Positions 6,946 through 15,327 of a DNA stretch of 64,000 bases are shown in pieces. This DNA comes from CAWAMD01 sp963783045 (lineage in GTDB: Bacteria > Actinomycetota > Nitriliruptoria > Nitriliruptorales > Nitriliruptoraceae), in contig CAWAMD010000009.1 in assembly GCA_963783045.1 (NCBI GenBank), positions 400,675 to 464,674 on the forward strand. Direction: 5' to 3'. Both the position numbers and the translations under genes were made by a program. The notes under the pieces are model-generated. The model was not told the origin of the DNA, did not search any database, and saw only the letters and a program-made list of their open reading frames with translations. The first letter of the stretch is position 1. Each line of letters begins with the position of its first letter.

Positions 6946-7018
6946 TGCGCCGCCAGGGACTCGAACCCCGAACCTGCCGGTTAAGAGCCGGATGCTCTGC
7001 CAGTTGAGCTAGCGGCGC
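6946..7018 (-). tRNA. tRNA-Lys (anticodon CTT)
   Basis: A 73-nt cloverleaf with a 7-bp acceptor stem GCGCCGC, D-arm AGCTCAACTGGCAGAGC, anticodon loop CTCTTAA (anticodon CTT) and T-arm GGTTCGAGTCC. No CCA is encoded. The 3' half is the attachment site of the integrative element and was restored by the element's own copy. Confidence 0.95.
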
Positions 7019-7071
7019 ATGCTGCGCGCCGGACGGTACACGACCGCCTACACCGGCGCGACTTGCGAAGG

Positions 7072-7147
7072 GTGGATGAGGGGACTCGAACCCCCGGCCT
7101 CCTGGACCACAACCAGGCGCTCTAACCGAGCTGAGCTACATCCACCA
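7072..7147 (-). tRNA. tRNA-His (anticodon GTG)
   Basis: Cloverleaf with acceptor stem GTGGATG/CATCCAC, anticodon loop TTGTGGT (anticodon GTG) and T-loop GGTTCGAGTCC. A G at the -1 position can face the C discriminator, the identity feature of tRNA-His. It is 53 bp upstream of tRNA-Lys on the same strand. Confidence 0.95.
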
Positions 7148-7323
7148 GGATCGTGCCTTCACGGCACGGAGGCGCAGGGTACGCAAGCGGACAACAGACG
7201 GTCAAAGCCCGACCACGCCGCTGCGCTGCCCGCGCGCCGGTCCGCCGTCCCCGGCGACGCGACCGGTCGCCGTCGGGCGATCGACATGCCATCCTGCATG
7301 CCGGGTCGAGCGGAGGTACCAGC

Positions 7324-8652
7324 GTGAACACCACGACCACCCAACGGCGCAGCCGGACGGGCGACGGGCCGCCCGCGAGGACCGCCCGTCCACGCGACAC
7401 CCGCGCGGCGAAGGCCACGGCTCGGGTCCGGGCGCGTCTCGCCCGCCACGGCATCGACGTGCCCGTGCGGCTGTGGGACGGCACGGAGCTCGGCCCGGCC
7501 GACGCCAGCTTCCGGCTCGTGCTGCACCACCCGTGGTCGCTGCGCGAGATGCTGCTGCCGCCGACCGACCTCAACGTCGGCGAGAGCTACGTCTTCGACG
7601 TCTTCAACGTCGACGGCTCCATGACCGACGCGATCGCGGCCATCGCGGAGCTGCGGGAGCGCCCCACTCCCTGGACCGCGAAGCTCGGTGACCTGGCCGA
7701 TCTGCTGCGCCTGCCCCGCTCGCCCCGGCGTCGCGAGGGTGGCCGGCGGGCGAGCCTCGTCGGGCGGGTCCACTCGCGGGAACGCGACCATGCCGCGATC
7801 CGCTTCCACTACGACGTGGGCAACGACTTCTACCGGCTCTTCCTCGACGAGCGGCTCGTCTACTCGTGCGCCTACTTCACCGACGAGGACGACGACCTCG
7901 ACCACGCCCAGCTCCGCAAGCTGGACCTCATCTGCCGCAAGCTGCGGCTACGGCCGGGGGACCGGTTCCTCGACATCGGCTGCGGCTGGGGATCCCTGCT
8001 CCTGCATGCGGCCGCGCACTACGGGGTCGAGGCGCTCGGCGTCACGCTCTCCACCCAGCAGGCCGAGCTCGCGCGCGAGCGCGTCGCGGCCGCCGGACTC
8101 GCCGACCGCGTCGAGGTGCGCCTCGCCGACTACCGGGAGCTGACCGGCACCTTCGACGCCGTCGCGTCCGTGGGGATGTTCGAGCACGTCGGCGCCGATG
8201 CGCTGTCCGGCTACTTCGCGACCGTCCACGACCTCGTGGCGGACGGCGGACGGTTCCTGAACCACGGCATCACGACCGGTGGGAGACGACAGGTCCGCGA
8301 CATGGCGGACGACGACACGTTCGTCGGCGCCTACGTCTTCCCCGACGGGGCGCTCGTGCCGGCGTCCCGGGCGGTCGCCGAGATGGAGGACGCGGGCTTC
8401 GAGGTCGTCGACGTCGAGCAGCTCCGGCCCCACTACGCGAGGACGCTGCGCCACTGGGTACGCCGGCTCGAGGACCGGCACGACGCTGCCGTCGAGGTCG
8501 CCAGCGACGAGGCCTTCCGCATCTGGCGCGCCTACATGGCGGGATCGGTCGCCGGCTTCGAGTCCAACGACCTCGGCATCATCCAGACGCTCGGCAGCAA
8601 GGGGGCGACGCTGCCGCTCGGCCGTGCCTGGATGCAGCCCTCGATGCCCTGA
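7324..8652 (+). CDS. Cyclopropane-fatty-acyl-phospholipid synthase family methyltransferase
   Basis: 442 residues from GTG 7324, which has GGAGG about 8 bp upstream. The N-terminal 150 residues are the CFA-type lipid-binding region. The C-terminal domain carries the SAM motif FLDIGCGWGSLLLHAA, and the family segments FHYDVGNDFY (the YDxGNDFY signature) and VYSCAYF are present. These enzymes transfer a methyl group from SAM to a double bond of membrane phospholipid acyl chains, giving cyclopropane or branched chains. The next gene is a fatty-acid-hydroxylase-like membrane enzyme, so the pair may tailor membrane lipids together. Confidence 0.9.
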   Translation: MNTTTTQRRSRTGDGPPARTARPRDTRAAKATARVRARLARHGIDVPVRLWDGTELGPADASFRLVLHHPWSLREMLLPPTDLNVGESYVFDVFNVDGSMTDAIAAIAELRERPTPWTAKLGDLADLLRLPRSPRRREGGRRASLVGRVHSRERDHAAIRFHYDVGNDFYRLFLDERLVYSCAYFTDEDDDLDHAQLRKLDLICRKLRLRPGDRFLDIGCGWGSLLLHAAAHYGVEALGVTLSTQQAELARERVAAAGLADRVEVRLADYRELTGTFDAVASVGMFEHVGADALSGYFATVHDLVADGGRFLNHGITTGGRRQVRDMADDDTFVGAYVFPDGALVPASRAVAEMEDAGFEVVDVEQLRPHYARTLRHWVRRLEDRHDAAVEVASDEAFRIWRAYMAGSVAGFESNDLGIIQTLGSKGATLPLGRAWMQPSMP

Positions 8653-8724
8653 CCCGGCGCCGCCGCGCGCCGGACGCGCGCCGCCCGCTACCGTTCCGCG
8701 CCGGGAGCAGGGAGAGGAGCGCCC

Positions 8725-9564
8725 ATGATGGACTTCGTCGCGCCGGACCTCATCACCCCGGCGATCCCGTTCTTCCTCGGGCTGCTGGTGATCGAGGCGG
8801 TCGTGACCGCGCTTCAGCGCGACGACGAGATGGTCGGCTACCGGCGGCGCGACACCGCGGCGAGCCTGTCGATGGGGCTCGGCAACGTGTTCATCAACCT
8901 TCTCTGGAAGGGCGTCGTCCTCGTCGCCTATGCAGCGTTGTGGCGCTGGTCACCGCTGGAGGTGGGCACCGGGTGGCCGGCCTGGATCGCGCTGTTCTTC
9001 CTCGAGGACCTCGCCTACTACGTCTTCCACCGCGTGCACCACGAGAGTCGCTTCTTCTGGGCGTCCCACGTCGTGCACCACTCCAGCCAGCACTACAACC
9101 TGTCGACCGCCCTCCGTCAGACGTGGACGCCGATGACCGGGATCGCCTTCTGGGCGCCGCTGGCACTGCTCGGCTTCCATCCATGGATGGTCCTCACCGA
9201 GATGTCCGTCAGCCTCCTGTACCAGTTCTGGATCCACACCGAGGCGATCGATCGGCTGCCACGCCCCATCGAGCTGGTGATGAACACACCCTCGCACCAC
9301 CGGGTCCACCACGCGTCCAACCCGCAGTACCTCGACCGCAACTACGGCGGGATCCTCATCGTCTGGGACCGGCTGTTCGGCACCTTCGAGCCCGAGGTGG
9401 AACGGCCGGTCTACGGGCTGACGACGAACATCGCCACCTACAACCCGGCGCGGATCGCCTTCCACGAGTTCGCCGCGATCGCCCGCGACGTGCGGGCTGC
9501 CACGAGCTGGCGGGACCGGTTCGGACACGCGTTCTTCGGGCCGGGCTGGCGGCCGGCAGGCTGA
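8725..9564 (+). CDS. Sterol desaturase / fatty acid hydroxylase family membrane protein
   Basis: 279 residues with about four transmembrane helices and the histidine clusters that bind the di-iron centre: HRVHHESRFFWASHVVHHSS and, after further helices, SHHRVHHASN. These match the family's HxxxHH-type clusters. Members use O2 to hydroxylate or desaturate lipids, and the substrate cannot be assigned from sequence. The ATG at 8725 (ATGATG) has GGAGAGGAG just upstream. It follows the CFA-synthase-like gene by 72 bp on the same strand and is probably co-transcribed. Confidence 0.85.
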   Translation: MMDFVAPDLITPAIPFFLGLLVIEAVVTALQRDDEMVGYRRRDTAASLSMGLGNVFINLLWKGVVLVAYAALWRWSPLEVGTGWPAWIALFFLEDLAYYVFHRVHHESRFFWASHVVHHSSQHYNLSTALRQTWTPMTGIAFWAPLALLGFHPWMVLTEMSVSLLYQFWIHTEAIDRLPRPIELVMNTPSHHRVHHASNPQYLDRNYGGILIVWDRLFGTFEPEVERPVYGLTTNIATYNPARIAFHEFAAIARDVRAATSWRDRFGHAFFGPGWRPAG

Positions 9565-9567
9565 GGC

Positions 9568-10355
9568 TCAGCTCGTCGGCGCGTCGCCGAGGGCCTCGAT
9601 GATCCGTCCCCGCAGCCGCCGCATGCCGCCGAGCCAGCGGTCGTGGTCCTGACCGCGCCGGGCGCTGTACTCGGAGACCTCCGGGTGCGGCAGGATGAGG
9701 AAGCGCTCGTCGCGCAGCCCGGCGACCACGGTCTCGGCGACCTCCTCCGGCTCGATCGCGTCCGGGTCGAGGAAACCGGTCGGATCCGACTCCAGCATCG
9801 GCGTGCGCACCCCCTGCGGGCACAGCGCGGCGACTCCGATGCCGAGGTCGCCGTAGGCGATCGCGAGATGCTCGGCGAAGGAGAGCGCCGCCGCCTTCGT
9901 CGCGGCATAGGGCGCCGCGAACACGTGGTTGAGCAGGGCCGCTGCCGACGCCGTGATCAGCAGGTACCCGTCGCCTCGCTCGACCCAGTCGGGGACCAGC
10001 AGCCGGGCGGCGCGCTGACCGCGGCCATGACGTTCACGTCCCAGCTGGTCTCCCAGTCCGCGTCGGTGGCCTCGGCGCTCCCACCGAACGCCACGCCGGC
10101 GTTCGAGCAGTAGAGGTCGACGTGTCCGTAGGCCTCGCGTGCTGCGTCGACCACGGCGGCGACGCCCGCCGCCGTCGACAGGTCGGTGGTCACGGCCGTG
10201 CCGCCGACCTCCTCGGCGACAGCAGCCGCCGCATCCCCGTCGACATCGGCCACGACGATGCCGGCCGGTCCTTCCTGCGCGAACCGGCGGCACATCGCAG
10301 CGCCGATCCCGCTGGCGCCGCCCGTGACGACGATGACCTTGCCCGTCAGCTCCAT
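9568..10355 (-). pseudogene. Short-chain dehydrogenase/reductase, single frameshift
   Basis: The N-terminal half (from ATG 10355) reads VIVVTGGASGIGAAMCRRF, the GxxxGxG cofactor motif, then DLYCSNAGVAFGG, the NAG motif. Homology breaks at about 10010 and resumes in another frame with LLITASAAAL and YAATKAAALSFAEHL, the catalytic YxxxK. One added or lost base in a GC-rich run near 10008-10020 would restore an ORF of about 262 codons with all catalytic residues. This is either a recent pseudogene or a sequence error. Substrate unknown. Confidence 0.8.
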
Positions 10356-10520
10356 GCCCGAGGCTCCCTGCGTCGGCTCGCCGGCGAGCCTAGTGAGACG
10401 CTCACCGCGCACGGTCGTCCGGGGCCTGCTCCGGCCATTCGGCTGCGGCGACCGGGCCACTCCGGCCGGGTCGCGCGGACCGGATGCGCGCGACCGCGGC
10501 CGGAGGTCGAGGACCGGACG

Positions 10521-11316
10521 TTAGAAGAGCACGCGCTCGACCAGCAGCTCCCCCCCGGGCGTCGCGGTCGGCGGGTCGCTGCGGCCCGACAGGACCCAGA
10601 GGAAGTCGACGACGTCCAGCTCGATCGACGGGCCGCCGGCTCCGGCAACGAAGCGTCCGCCGGCCGGTCCCCGCAGCGAGAGCTCGAACGGACGCCGGTG
10701 CCGCTGCGCCCACTCGGCGACCACGTCCTCGACGAGACGGCCGTCCACGTCAGGGACGAGCCGCGGGTCGCGGCCCGTGGCGCGGGCGATGTCGGTGCGG
10801 TGCAGCCAGGCGTCCCGCGTGTAGGTGATCCGGTTGAGCTCGCCGAAGCTGATGCGGTCGGGCATGCCCGGGCGCGGCGCTGCCGCTCGTCGCCAGTGGG
10901 ATGGGGATCCGGCCGACCAGCCGTGGATACCGCATCCGCCCACGGACGGCGCGCGGCGCGAGGTGCCGCAGCTCCTCGACGACCTGGGCCGGCGACCGGT
11001 CGCGGTGGTCGGCGACCTGCAGGGCGTTCATGGCGTCGAGGTCGCTGCCGCCGTGCTCGCGCTTGTGGCGCTGGCCGTACAGGAGCTGCCGGCCGCTCTC
11101 GCGCAGCGAGGCGTTCGCCTTCGCCGCGCCGAGCAGGTGACGAACCATGTCCGCCACGTCCCAGGCGCCGCACACGGTCGGTCGCTGCCAGTCGTCGGTG
11201 TCCAGGTCGCCGAGGAGGTCGAACAGCGCCGCGTAGGTGGCGAGCGCGAGGCTGCCGGCTTCCGCGGTGTCGCCGATCCGGGACAGGTGCTCGACGTGGC
11301 GGACGGTGGTGTTCAT
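10521..11316 (-). pseudogene. Maleylpyruvate isomerase/DinB-like (MDMPI-type) protein, frameshifted
   Basis: The N-terminal part from ATG 11316 has the MDMPI/DinB helical bundle (WQRPTVCGAWDVADMVRHLL, including the metal-ligand histidine). The C-terminal half lies in a different frame from about 10880 (ISFGELNRITYTRDAWLHRTD, with the Trp-Leu-His-Arg-Thr-Asp motif of the family). A single-base indel near 10875-10895 separates the halves. The family uses mycothiol or similar thiols or is of unknown activity. Start and TetR stop overlap by 4 bp, so the two form an operon. Confidence 0.75.
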
Positions 11317-11987
11317 GAGCGGTCTCCGGTCGTCCGGTGGGAGAGGAACAGGTGCACGGCGTCGGGGACGAGTCGGATCCAGCGGTCGCCGTCCGGGTCG
11401 TTGGCCAGCTGCTGAGCGGCCAGCCCCGAAGTGAGCGCGCTGTACAGATCCAGCGCGTCCTGCCCCACGATCCCGGCAGCCGCCAGGGCCGATGCCATGC
11501 GCTCGTAGGAGCGCACGGCTATCGCGTAGGCGTCGGGCGAGGGCTGCCAGCCGGGGATGACCCGGGTGAACAGCAGCTGGTAGCGGGGGATCGAGGCCTG
11601 GCAGAACCGCAGGAAGCGGGTCGTCGCGTCGATGATGGCCGCCGTGGGGTCACTCGTCGCGGTCGCTTCGACCGTGGGTGCCGAGTCGGCCAGCAGGTCG
11701 TCGAACGCGGCGTACCCGTCGACGTACATGGCGTCGTAGATGGCGTCCTTGCCGTCGAAGTAGGTGTAGAGCGACGGTGCCCGCATGCCGACCTCGGCGG
11801 CGAGGTCCCGCAGTGCCAGCCCGCCGAGTCCGTCACGCTCGGCCAGCCTCCAGGCGGCGGCCACGATCTCGGCGCGGGTCGCCTCGCGGCGACGCTTCCT
11901 GCGGTCCTCGGCCACGGATGCTCCCGGCGGTCGTGATGACGCGGTGCTCGCCGGGTGGGGATGAGCGTTCGTGGCTGCCCGCGACAC
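11313..11987 (-). CDS. TetR-family transcriptional regulator
   Basis: 224 residues. The TetR HTH is at about residues 38-84 (TRAEIVAAAWRLAERDGLGG, LALRDLAAEVGMRAPSLYTYF). The C-terminal part resembles the WHG/TetR_C ligand domain (VEATATSDPTAAIIDATTRF, RYQLLFTRVIPGW). The N-terminal 30 residues are low complexity, so a GTG start at the VAEDRRKRR segment is possible. It precedes the MDMPI-like gene with a 4-bp overlap. A strong palindrome lies just upstream (11992-12025), suggesting autoregulation. Confidence 0.85.
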   Translation of the reverse strand: MSRAATNAHPHPASTASSRPPGASVAEDRRKRRREATRAEIVAAAWRLAERDGLGGLALRDLAAEVGMRAPSLYTYFDGKDAIYDAMYVDGYAAFDDLLADSAPTVEATATSDPTAAIIDATTRFLRFCQASIPRYQLLFTRVIPGWQPSPDAYAIAVRSYERMASALAAAGIVGQDALDLYSALTSGLAAQQLANDPDGDRWIRLVPDAVHLFLSHRTTGDRS

Positions 11988-11991
11988 TGTT

Positions 11992-12025
11992 CCGAATGAT
12001 GTTCGTTATTTCTAACATCGTTCGG
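11992..12025. promoter_or_regulatory. Putative TetR operator
   Basis: Inverted repeat CCGAATGATGTT - 10 bp - AACATCGTTCGG (11 of 12 positions symmetrical), directly upstream of the TetR gene in an AT-richer patch than its surroundings. Spacing and location fit a TetR autorepression site overlapping the promoter. Confidence 0.6.
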
Positions 12026-12067
12026 ATCAGCGGTCAAGGGTCTGCCCGCCGTCGTGGCGCGCGCGGC

Positions 12068-13111
12068 TCAGGCCGGCTGCGCGTCCTCCTCGGTGGCGCC
12101 GTCCCCGACGATGGCCCCGCGGATGGCCTCCCAGCCCTGCGAGCGGATCGACAGCCAGATCGCGCCGGCGAGGATGCCGAGCACGATGACGAGGTTCAGC
12201 CACGCCGGCATGTGCACGAGCCCCGCCTCCTCGGCGATGAGCTTCGCCCCGACGAAGCCCAGGATCGTCGCCACGCCGGCGTCGAGGTACTCGAACCGAC
12301 GCACGGCGTCGGCGAGCAGGAAGTACAGGGCCCGCAGACCGAGCAGCGCGAACGCGTTCGACGAGAAGACGATGAACGGCTCCCGCGTCACCGCGAGGAT
12401 CGCCGGAATCGAGTCGACCGCGAAGACGATGTCGGTCGTCTCGAGCACCACGAGGACGGCGAGCAGGGGCGTCGCCCACCGGTGGCCGTCCCGCTTCACC
12501 GTCAGGTTCTGACCCTCGAAGTCGTCGGTGACCCGCCAGACCCGCCGGAAGGCCTTCAGCACGGGGTTGCGCTCCGGGTGGACCTCGACCTCCTCCGTGG
12601 TGGCCAGCCGGTAGGCCGTGAAGAGGAGGAAGGCGCCGAAGATGTACGCGACCCATGAGAACTGGCTCAGCAGCACGGTGCCGAGCGCGATGAAGATGCC
12701 CCGGAACACGAACGCGCCGAAGATCCCCCAGAACAGCACGCGGTGCTGGTACTTCGCCGGCACCGAGAAGTACTGGAAGATCAGCACGAACACGAAGAGG
12801 TTGTCGACCGAGAGGCTCTTCTCGATCAGCAGGCCGGACAGGTAGTCCGTCGCGGCCTCGCCACCGTGGGGATAGAGCAGGTAGATGACGCCGGCGAAGC
12901 TGACGCCGAGCCCGATCCAGACGGCCGACCAGACCCCGGCCTCCTTCGGGCTGACGACGTGGGCGTCCCGCTGGAAGAACAGCAGGTCGACGAGCAGCAG
13001 CCCGATCAGCCCGCCGACGAACGCCGCCCAGCCCCAGATGGGCATCGTGAACGACGAGGTGAAGCTCTGCGCGGCCTTGCCCCCCTCTGCAGCCAGCAGT
13101 GCCGGGGTCAT
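12068..13111 (-). CDS. TerC/Alx-family integral membrane protein
   Basis: 347 residues with seven to nine transmembrane helices and family motifs: EKSLSVDNLFVFVLIFQYF, LLAVLVVLETTDIVFAVDSI, and VFSSNAFALLGLRALYFLL. The paired acidic residues of these segments (Asp in SVDN and Asp in FAVDS) are the conserved metal-site positions. Members export manganese or other divalent metals, some help load exoenzymes, and others are named for tellurite resistance. The ATG at 13111 has AAAGGA upstream. I found no clear yybP-ykoY riboswitch in the leader. Confidence 0.9.
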   Translation of the reverse strand: MTPALLAAEGGKAAQSFTSSFTMPIWGWAAFVGGLIGLLLVDLLFFQRDAHVVSPKEAGVWSAVWIGLGVSFAGVIYLLYPHGGEAATDYLSGLLIEKSLSVDNLFVFVLIFQYFSVPAKYQHRVLFWGIFGAFVFRGIFIALGTVLLSQFSWVAYIFGAFLLFTAYRLATTEEVEVHPERNPVLKAFRRVWRVTDDFEGQNLTVKRDGHRWATPLLAVLVVLETTDIVFAVDSIPAILAVTREPFIVFSSNAFALLGLRALYFLLADAVRRFEYLDAGVATILGFVGAKLIAEEAGLVHMPAWLNLVIVLGILAGAIWLSIRSQGWEAIRGAIVGDGATEEDAQPA

Positions 13112-13230
13112 GCCGTCCTTTCCACGTGACGTGGCCGTCGGTGCGCAGGGTCGATGCGCTCGACGGTACGACACCCCTCGGGTACGCCCGGGCCGTTCGG
13201 GCGGGGGCCCCGAAGGGCCCGTGCCAGATC

Positions 13231-13274
13231 GACACCCCCAGTTCTGTTCTCATGAGAACAAGACCGTGGGTGTC
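13231..13274. other. 44-bp symmetric hairpin/palindrome between tRNA-Arg and terC
   Basis: Two nested perfect arms share one centre: GACACCC/GGGTGTC at the ends and the 16-bp palindrome TGTTCTCATGAGAACA (13245-13260) in the middle. 18 of 22 positions pair. It lies about 65 bp past the 3' end of tRNA-Arg and about 120 bp upstream of terC, both on the minus strand. It may terminate the tRNA transcript or be an operator for terC. Confidence 0.6.
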
Positions 13275-13338
13275 GACGTGGCACCGGACGACGAAGCCAA
13301 GCGGGGCGCCGCGGCGAAGGCCCTTGGCGCTCGCGAAG

Positions 13339-13412
13339 CGCGCCCGGAGGGATTCGAACCCCCGACCGGCGGATTAGAAGTCCGCTGCTCTATCCAGCTG
13401 AGCTACGGGCGC
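13339..13412 (-). tRNA. tRNA-Arg (anticodon TCT)
   Basis: A 74-nt cloverleaf with acceptor stem GCGCCCG, D-arm AGCTCAGCTGGATAGAGC, anticodon loop CTTCTAA (anticodon TCT) and T-loop GGTTCGAATCC. CCA is not encoded. Confidence 0.95.
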
Positions 13413-13561
13413 AGGCGCCCAGAGGGTAGCCGTCGGCCGGGCGGCGCCCGCAGGACGCATGACGACCACCGTTCGTCCCCGGTGAGACGGTGGTGGGTGG
13501 GATCGTGCGGCCCTACGGTGACAGCAGGCCGATCCGGCCGCGCAGCGAGATGGGTGCAGGG

Positions 13562-14065
13562 ATGAGCAGGATCATCGTCGGAGTCGACGGCTCGGACACC
13601 TCACAGCACGCCCTGGAATGGGCCGCGAGCGAGGCGAAGCTGCGTGGGGAGGAGCTCCAGGTCGTCCACGTCGTGGAACCGTCCGACCACGCCCGTGAGC
13701 ACACCACGCCACCGCCGGTGACGCCGTCGACATCGGCGACCCGGCTGCTCGCCGACCGGGAGCGCGAGCTTCATGCGCAGCGGGCGCGCCGGAACATGGC
13801 CGCCGCCGAGAGCCTGCTCGACCGCATGCTCGCCAGGGTGGACACGGCCGGCGTCGAGGTCCGACCGATCGCGGTCCCGGACGCTCGACCGGCGCGCCGG
13901 CTCATCGAGCTGTCGCGCGAGCCGGGTGCGAGCCACCTCGTCGTGGGTGCACGCGGACGCGGTGGGTTCCGTGAGCTCATCCTCGGCTCGGTCGGCGAGC
14001 AGTGCGTCGCCTACGCCGGTTGCCCCGTCACGGTCGTCCGCGACTCGGCTGCCGAGCGGCGCTGA
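13562..14065 (+). CDS. Universal stress protein (UspA family)
   Basis: 167 residues from ATG 13562. It starts with the UspA first strand (RIIVGVDGSDTSQHALEWA) and ends with the ATP-binding loop GARGRGGFRELILGSVGEQC (the G-x2-G-x9-G-S pattern). A single ATP-binding UspA domain is expected. The upstream in-frame extension is not convincing. The 3' end overlaps the convergent protease gene by 38 bp. Confidence 0.85.
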   Translation: MSRIIVGVDGSDTSQHALEWAASEAKLRGEELQVVHVVEPSDHAREHTTPPPVTPSTSATRLLADRERELHAQRARRNMAAAESLLDRMLARVDTAGVEVRPIAVPDARPARRLIELSREPGASHLVVGARGRGGFRELILGSVGEQCVAYAGCPVTVVRDSAAERR

Positions 14066-15215
14066 CGCCGGTCGATCCGCTGCCGTCCACTGGCGGGGGC
14101 CGCCCACGCCGACGACCGTTGTCGAGCCGCCCCAGCCGGCTGACGATCGTCCTGAGCTGGCCGCGCGTGATCAGTCCGAACGGACGCGTCGGCATCGACA
14201 CGAGCGCTGCCGGATGGTCGTGCAGCGCGTCCAGCAGGACGACGGCCGGCGCGGCGGGGTGCACGATCGGTACGTCGGCAAGCCGTCGGGCCACGTCATC
14301 GACGTTGGTGGCCTCCGGCGGCAGGTCGCCGGTGAGGTCCTCGAACAGGAGCACGCCGACGACGACGCCGCCGTCCGTGGCGGGCACGGCGCTCGAGCCG
14401 CGGGTGGCCAGCCGTTCGGCGAGACCCGTCAGCGGCGAGGACACCGCCAGTCCCCTCGGTAGGCCGGGGGAGACCTCACCGGCCGTGCGGCCGCGGAGGG
14501 CGAGCCGCCGGACGAACCGGTCGTGCTCGGCGCTCGCCGCTCGGATGACGAACCAGCCGAGGACGACCAGCCACACACCGAGCAGGACGGTGCCGGAGAG
14601 GAGCAGCGCCCCCGCGACCCCGACCGTCACGAAGACGATGCCGAGCGCCTGCCCGACGCGTGCGGCCACCCGACCGGCCACGTCCGCGTCCCCGCTGGCC
14701 CGCCACCAGGCGGCGCGCAGGACGTGTCCGCCGTCCATGGGTGCGGCGGGGAGGAGGTTGAAGATGCCCAGTGCCAGGCTCAGCCACGCGAGCAGCCCCG
14801 CCACCTCGCCGATCGGTGATCCGGGCCACCAGACGGCGATCGGCCAGCACAGGCCGGCGACGGCAACGCTGGCGATCGGACCGGCGACCGCGACGGCCAG
14901 CTCGGTCGCGGGCCGGGAGAAGTCCCCACGGGTCTCGGTGGCGCCACCGAAGACGAACAGGGTGACGCCGGTCACCGGCAGTCCCGCCCGTCGAGCCACC
15001 ATCGCGTGTGCGAGCTCGTGGATCAGGACCGCGACGAAGAAGGTGACGGTCGCGATCATGGCCATCACGCCGGCCACGCCCGGAGCCCGGTCGCCCAGGA
15101 GGGCGAACTGCGCCCAGAACGTCCAGCCGACGAGGACCACGGCGAGCAGCCACGACGGGTGGGCGCGCACGTCGACCCCCGCCACGTGGGCGAGGTGGAG
15201 GAGGTTCCGGCGCAT
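14028..15215 (-). CDS. Site-2 protease-like M50 metalloprotease, possibly with degenerate CBS region
   Basis: 395 residues. The zinc motif HELAH (segment FVAVLIHELAHAMVARRAG) and the third ligand motif NLLPAAPMDGGHVLRA lie inside six predicted transmembrane helices, the M50B arrangement with an N-terminal metal site. The C-terminal roughly 150 residues after the last helices resemble a weak CBS-pair (LTGLAERLATRGSSAVPATD, VVGVLLFEDLTGDL). S2P enzymes cut membrane-bound regulators, and CBS pairs sense nucleotides. The substrate is unknown and no anti-sigma factor is adjacent. Confidence 0.85.
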   Translation of the reverse strand: MRRNLLHLAHVAGVDVRAHPSWLLAVVLVGWTFWAQFALLGDRAPGVAGVMAMIATVTFFVAVLIHELAHAMVARRAGLPVTGVTLFVFGGATETRGDFSRPATELAVAVAGPIASVAVAGLCWPIAVWWPGSPIGEVAGLLAWLSLALGIFNLLPAAPMDGGHVLRAAWWRASGDADVAGRVAARVGQALGIVFVTVGVAGALLLSGTVLLGVWLVVLGWFVIRAASAEHDRFVRRLALRGRTAGEVSPGLPRGLAVSSPLTGLAERLATRGSSAVPATDGGVVVGVLLFEDLTGDLPPEATNVDDVARRLADVPIVHPAAPAVVLLDALHDHPAALVSMPTRPFGLITRGQLRTIVSRLGRLDNGRRRGRPPPVDGSGSTGVSAARQPSRGRP

Positions 15216-15252
15216 CGTGTCTCCGTCGTCGGTGGTGGTCGGTCGGCTCCCG

Positions 15253-15270
15253 GTGAGCGCGTTCGCTCAC
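15253..15270. promoter_or_regulatory. Palindrome GTGAGCG-N4-CGCTCAC upstream of the S2P gene
   Basis: A perfect 7-bp inverted repeat centred about 46 bp upstream of the protease start. It may be an operator for an unidentified regulator, or a small hairpin ending the upstream PPC transcript. Confidence 0.3.
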
Positions 15271-15327
15271 GGCGTTGGCCGTGCGACCAGCGGGTCGGTC
15301 ATCGGCGGCACGGGGGGCCGGTCGTGG

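Larger units (their letters stand above)
2221..6987. mobile_element. Integrative element in tRNA-Lys(CTT), about 4.7 kb
   Basis: The element is bounded by a 42-bp duplication of the tRNA-Lys 3' half (2221-2262 and 6946-6987), the hallmark of tyrosine-integrase insertion into a tRNA gene. The right copy completes an intact tRNA and the left copy is the displaced 3' half. Contents in order: arm sites, excisionase-like HTH, RHH protein, DUF4258/YgiT toxin-antitoxin pair, a small membrane protein, an anchored protein, a lipoprotein, and the integrase next to the tRNA. No replication, conjugation or phage structural genes are visible. It is either a satellite-like element or a genomic islet that needs a helper. 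Confidence 0.85.
6663..6987. repeat. 325-bp direct repeat, right copy
   Basis: Right member of the repeat described at 1939-2262. It contains the start of the intact integrase, its leader, arm sites, the hairpin and the 3' half of the complete tRNA-Lys. The two copies differ by very few bases, so the two element ends are of recent common origin. Confidence 0.95.

Noticed and set aside
13112..13230. yybP-ykoY manganese riboswitch before terC
   Set aside because: No match to its conserved loops on the minus strand.
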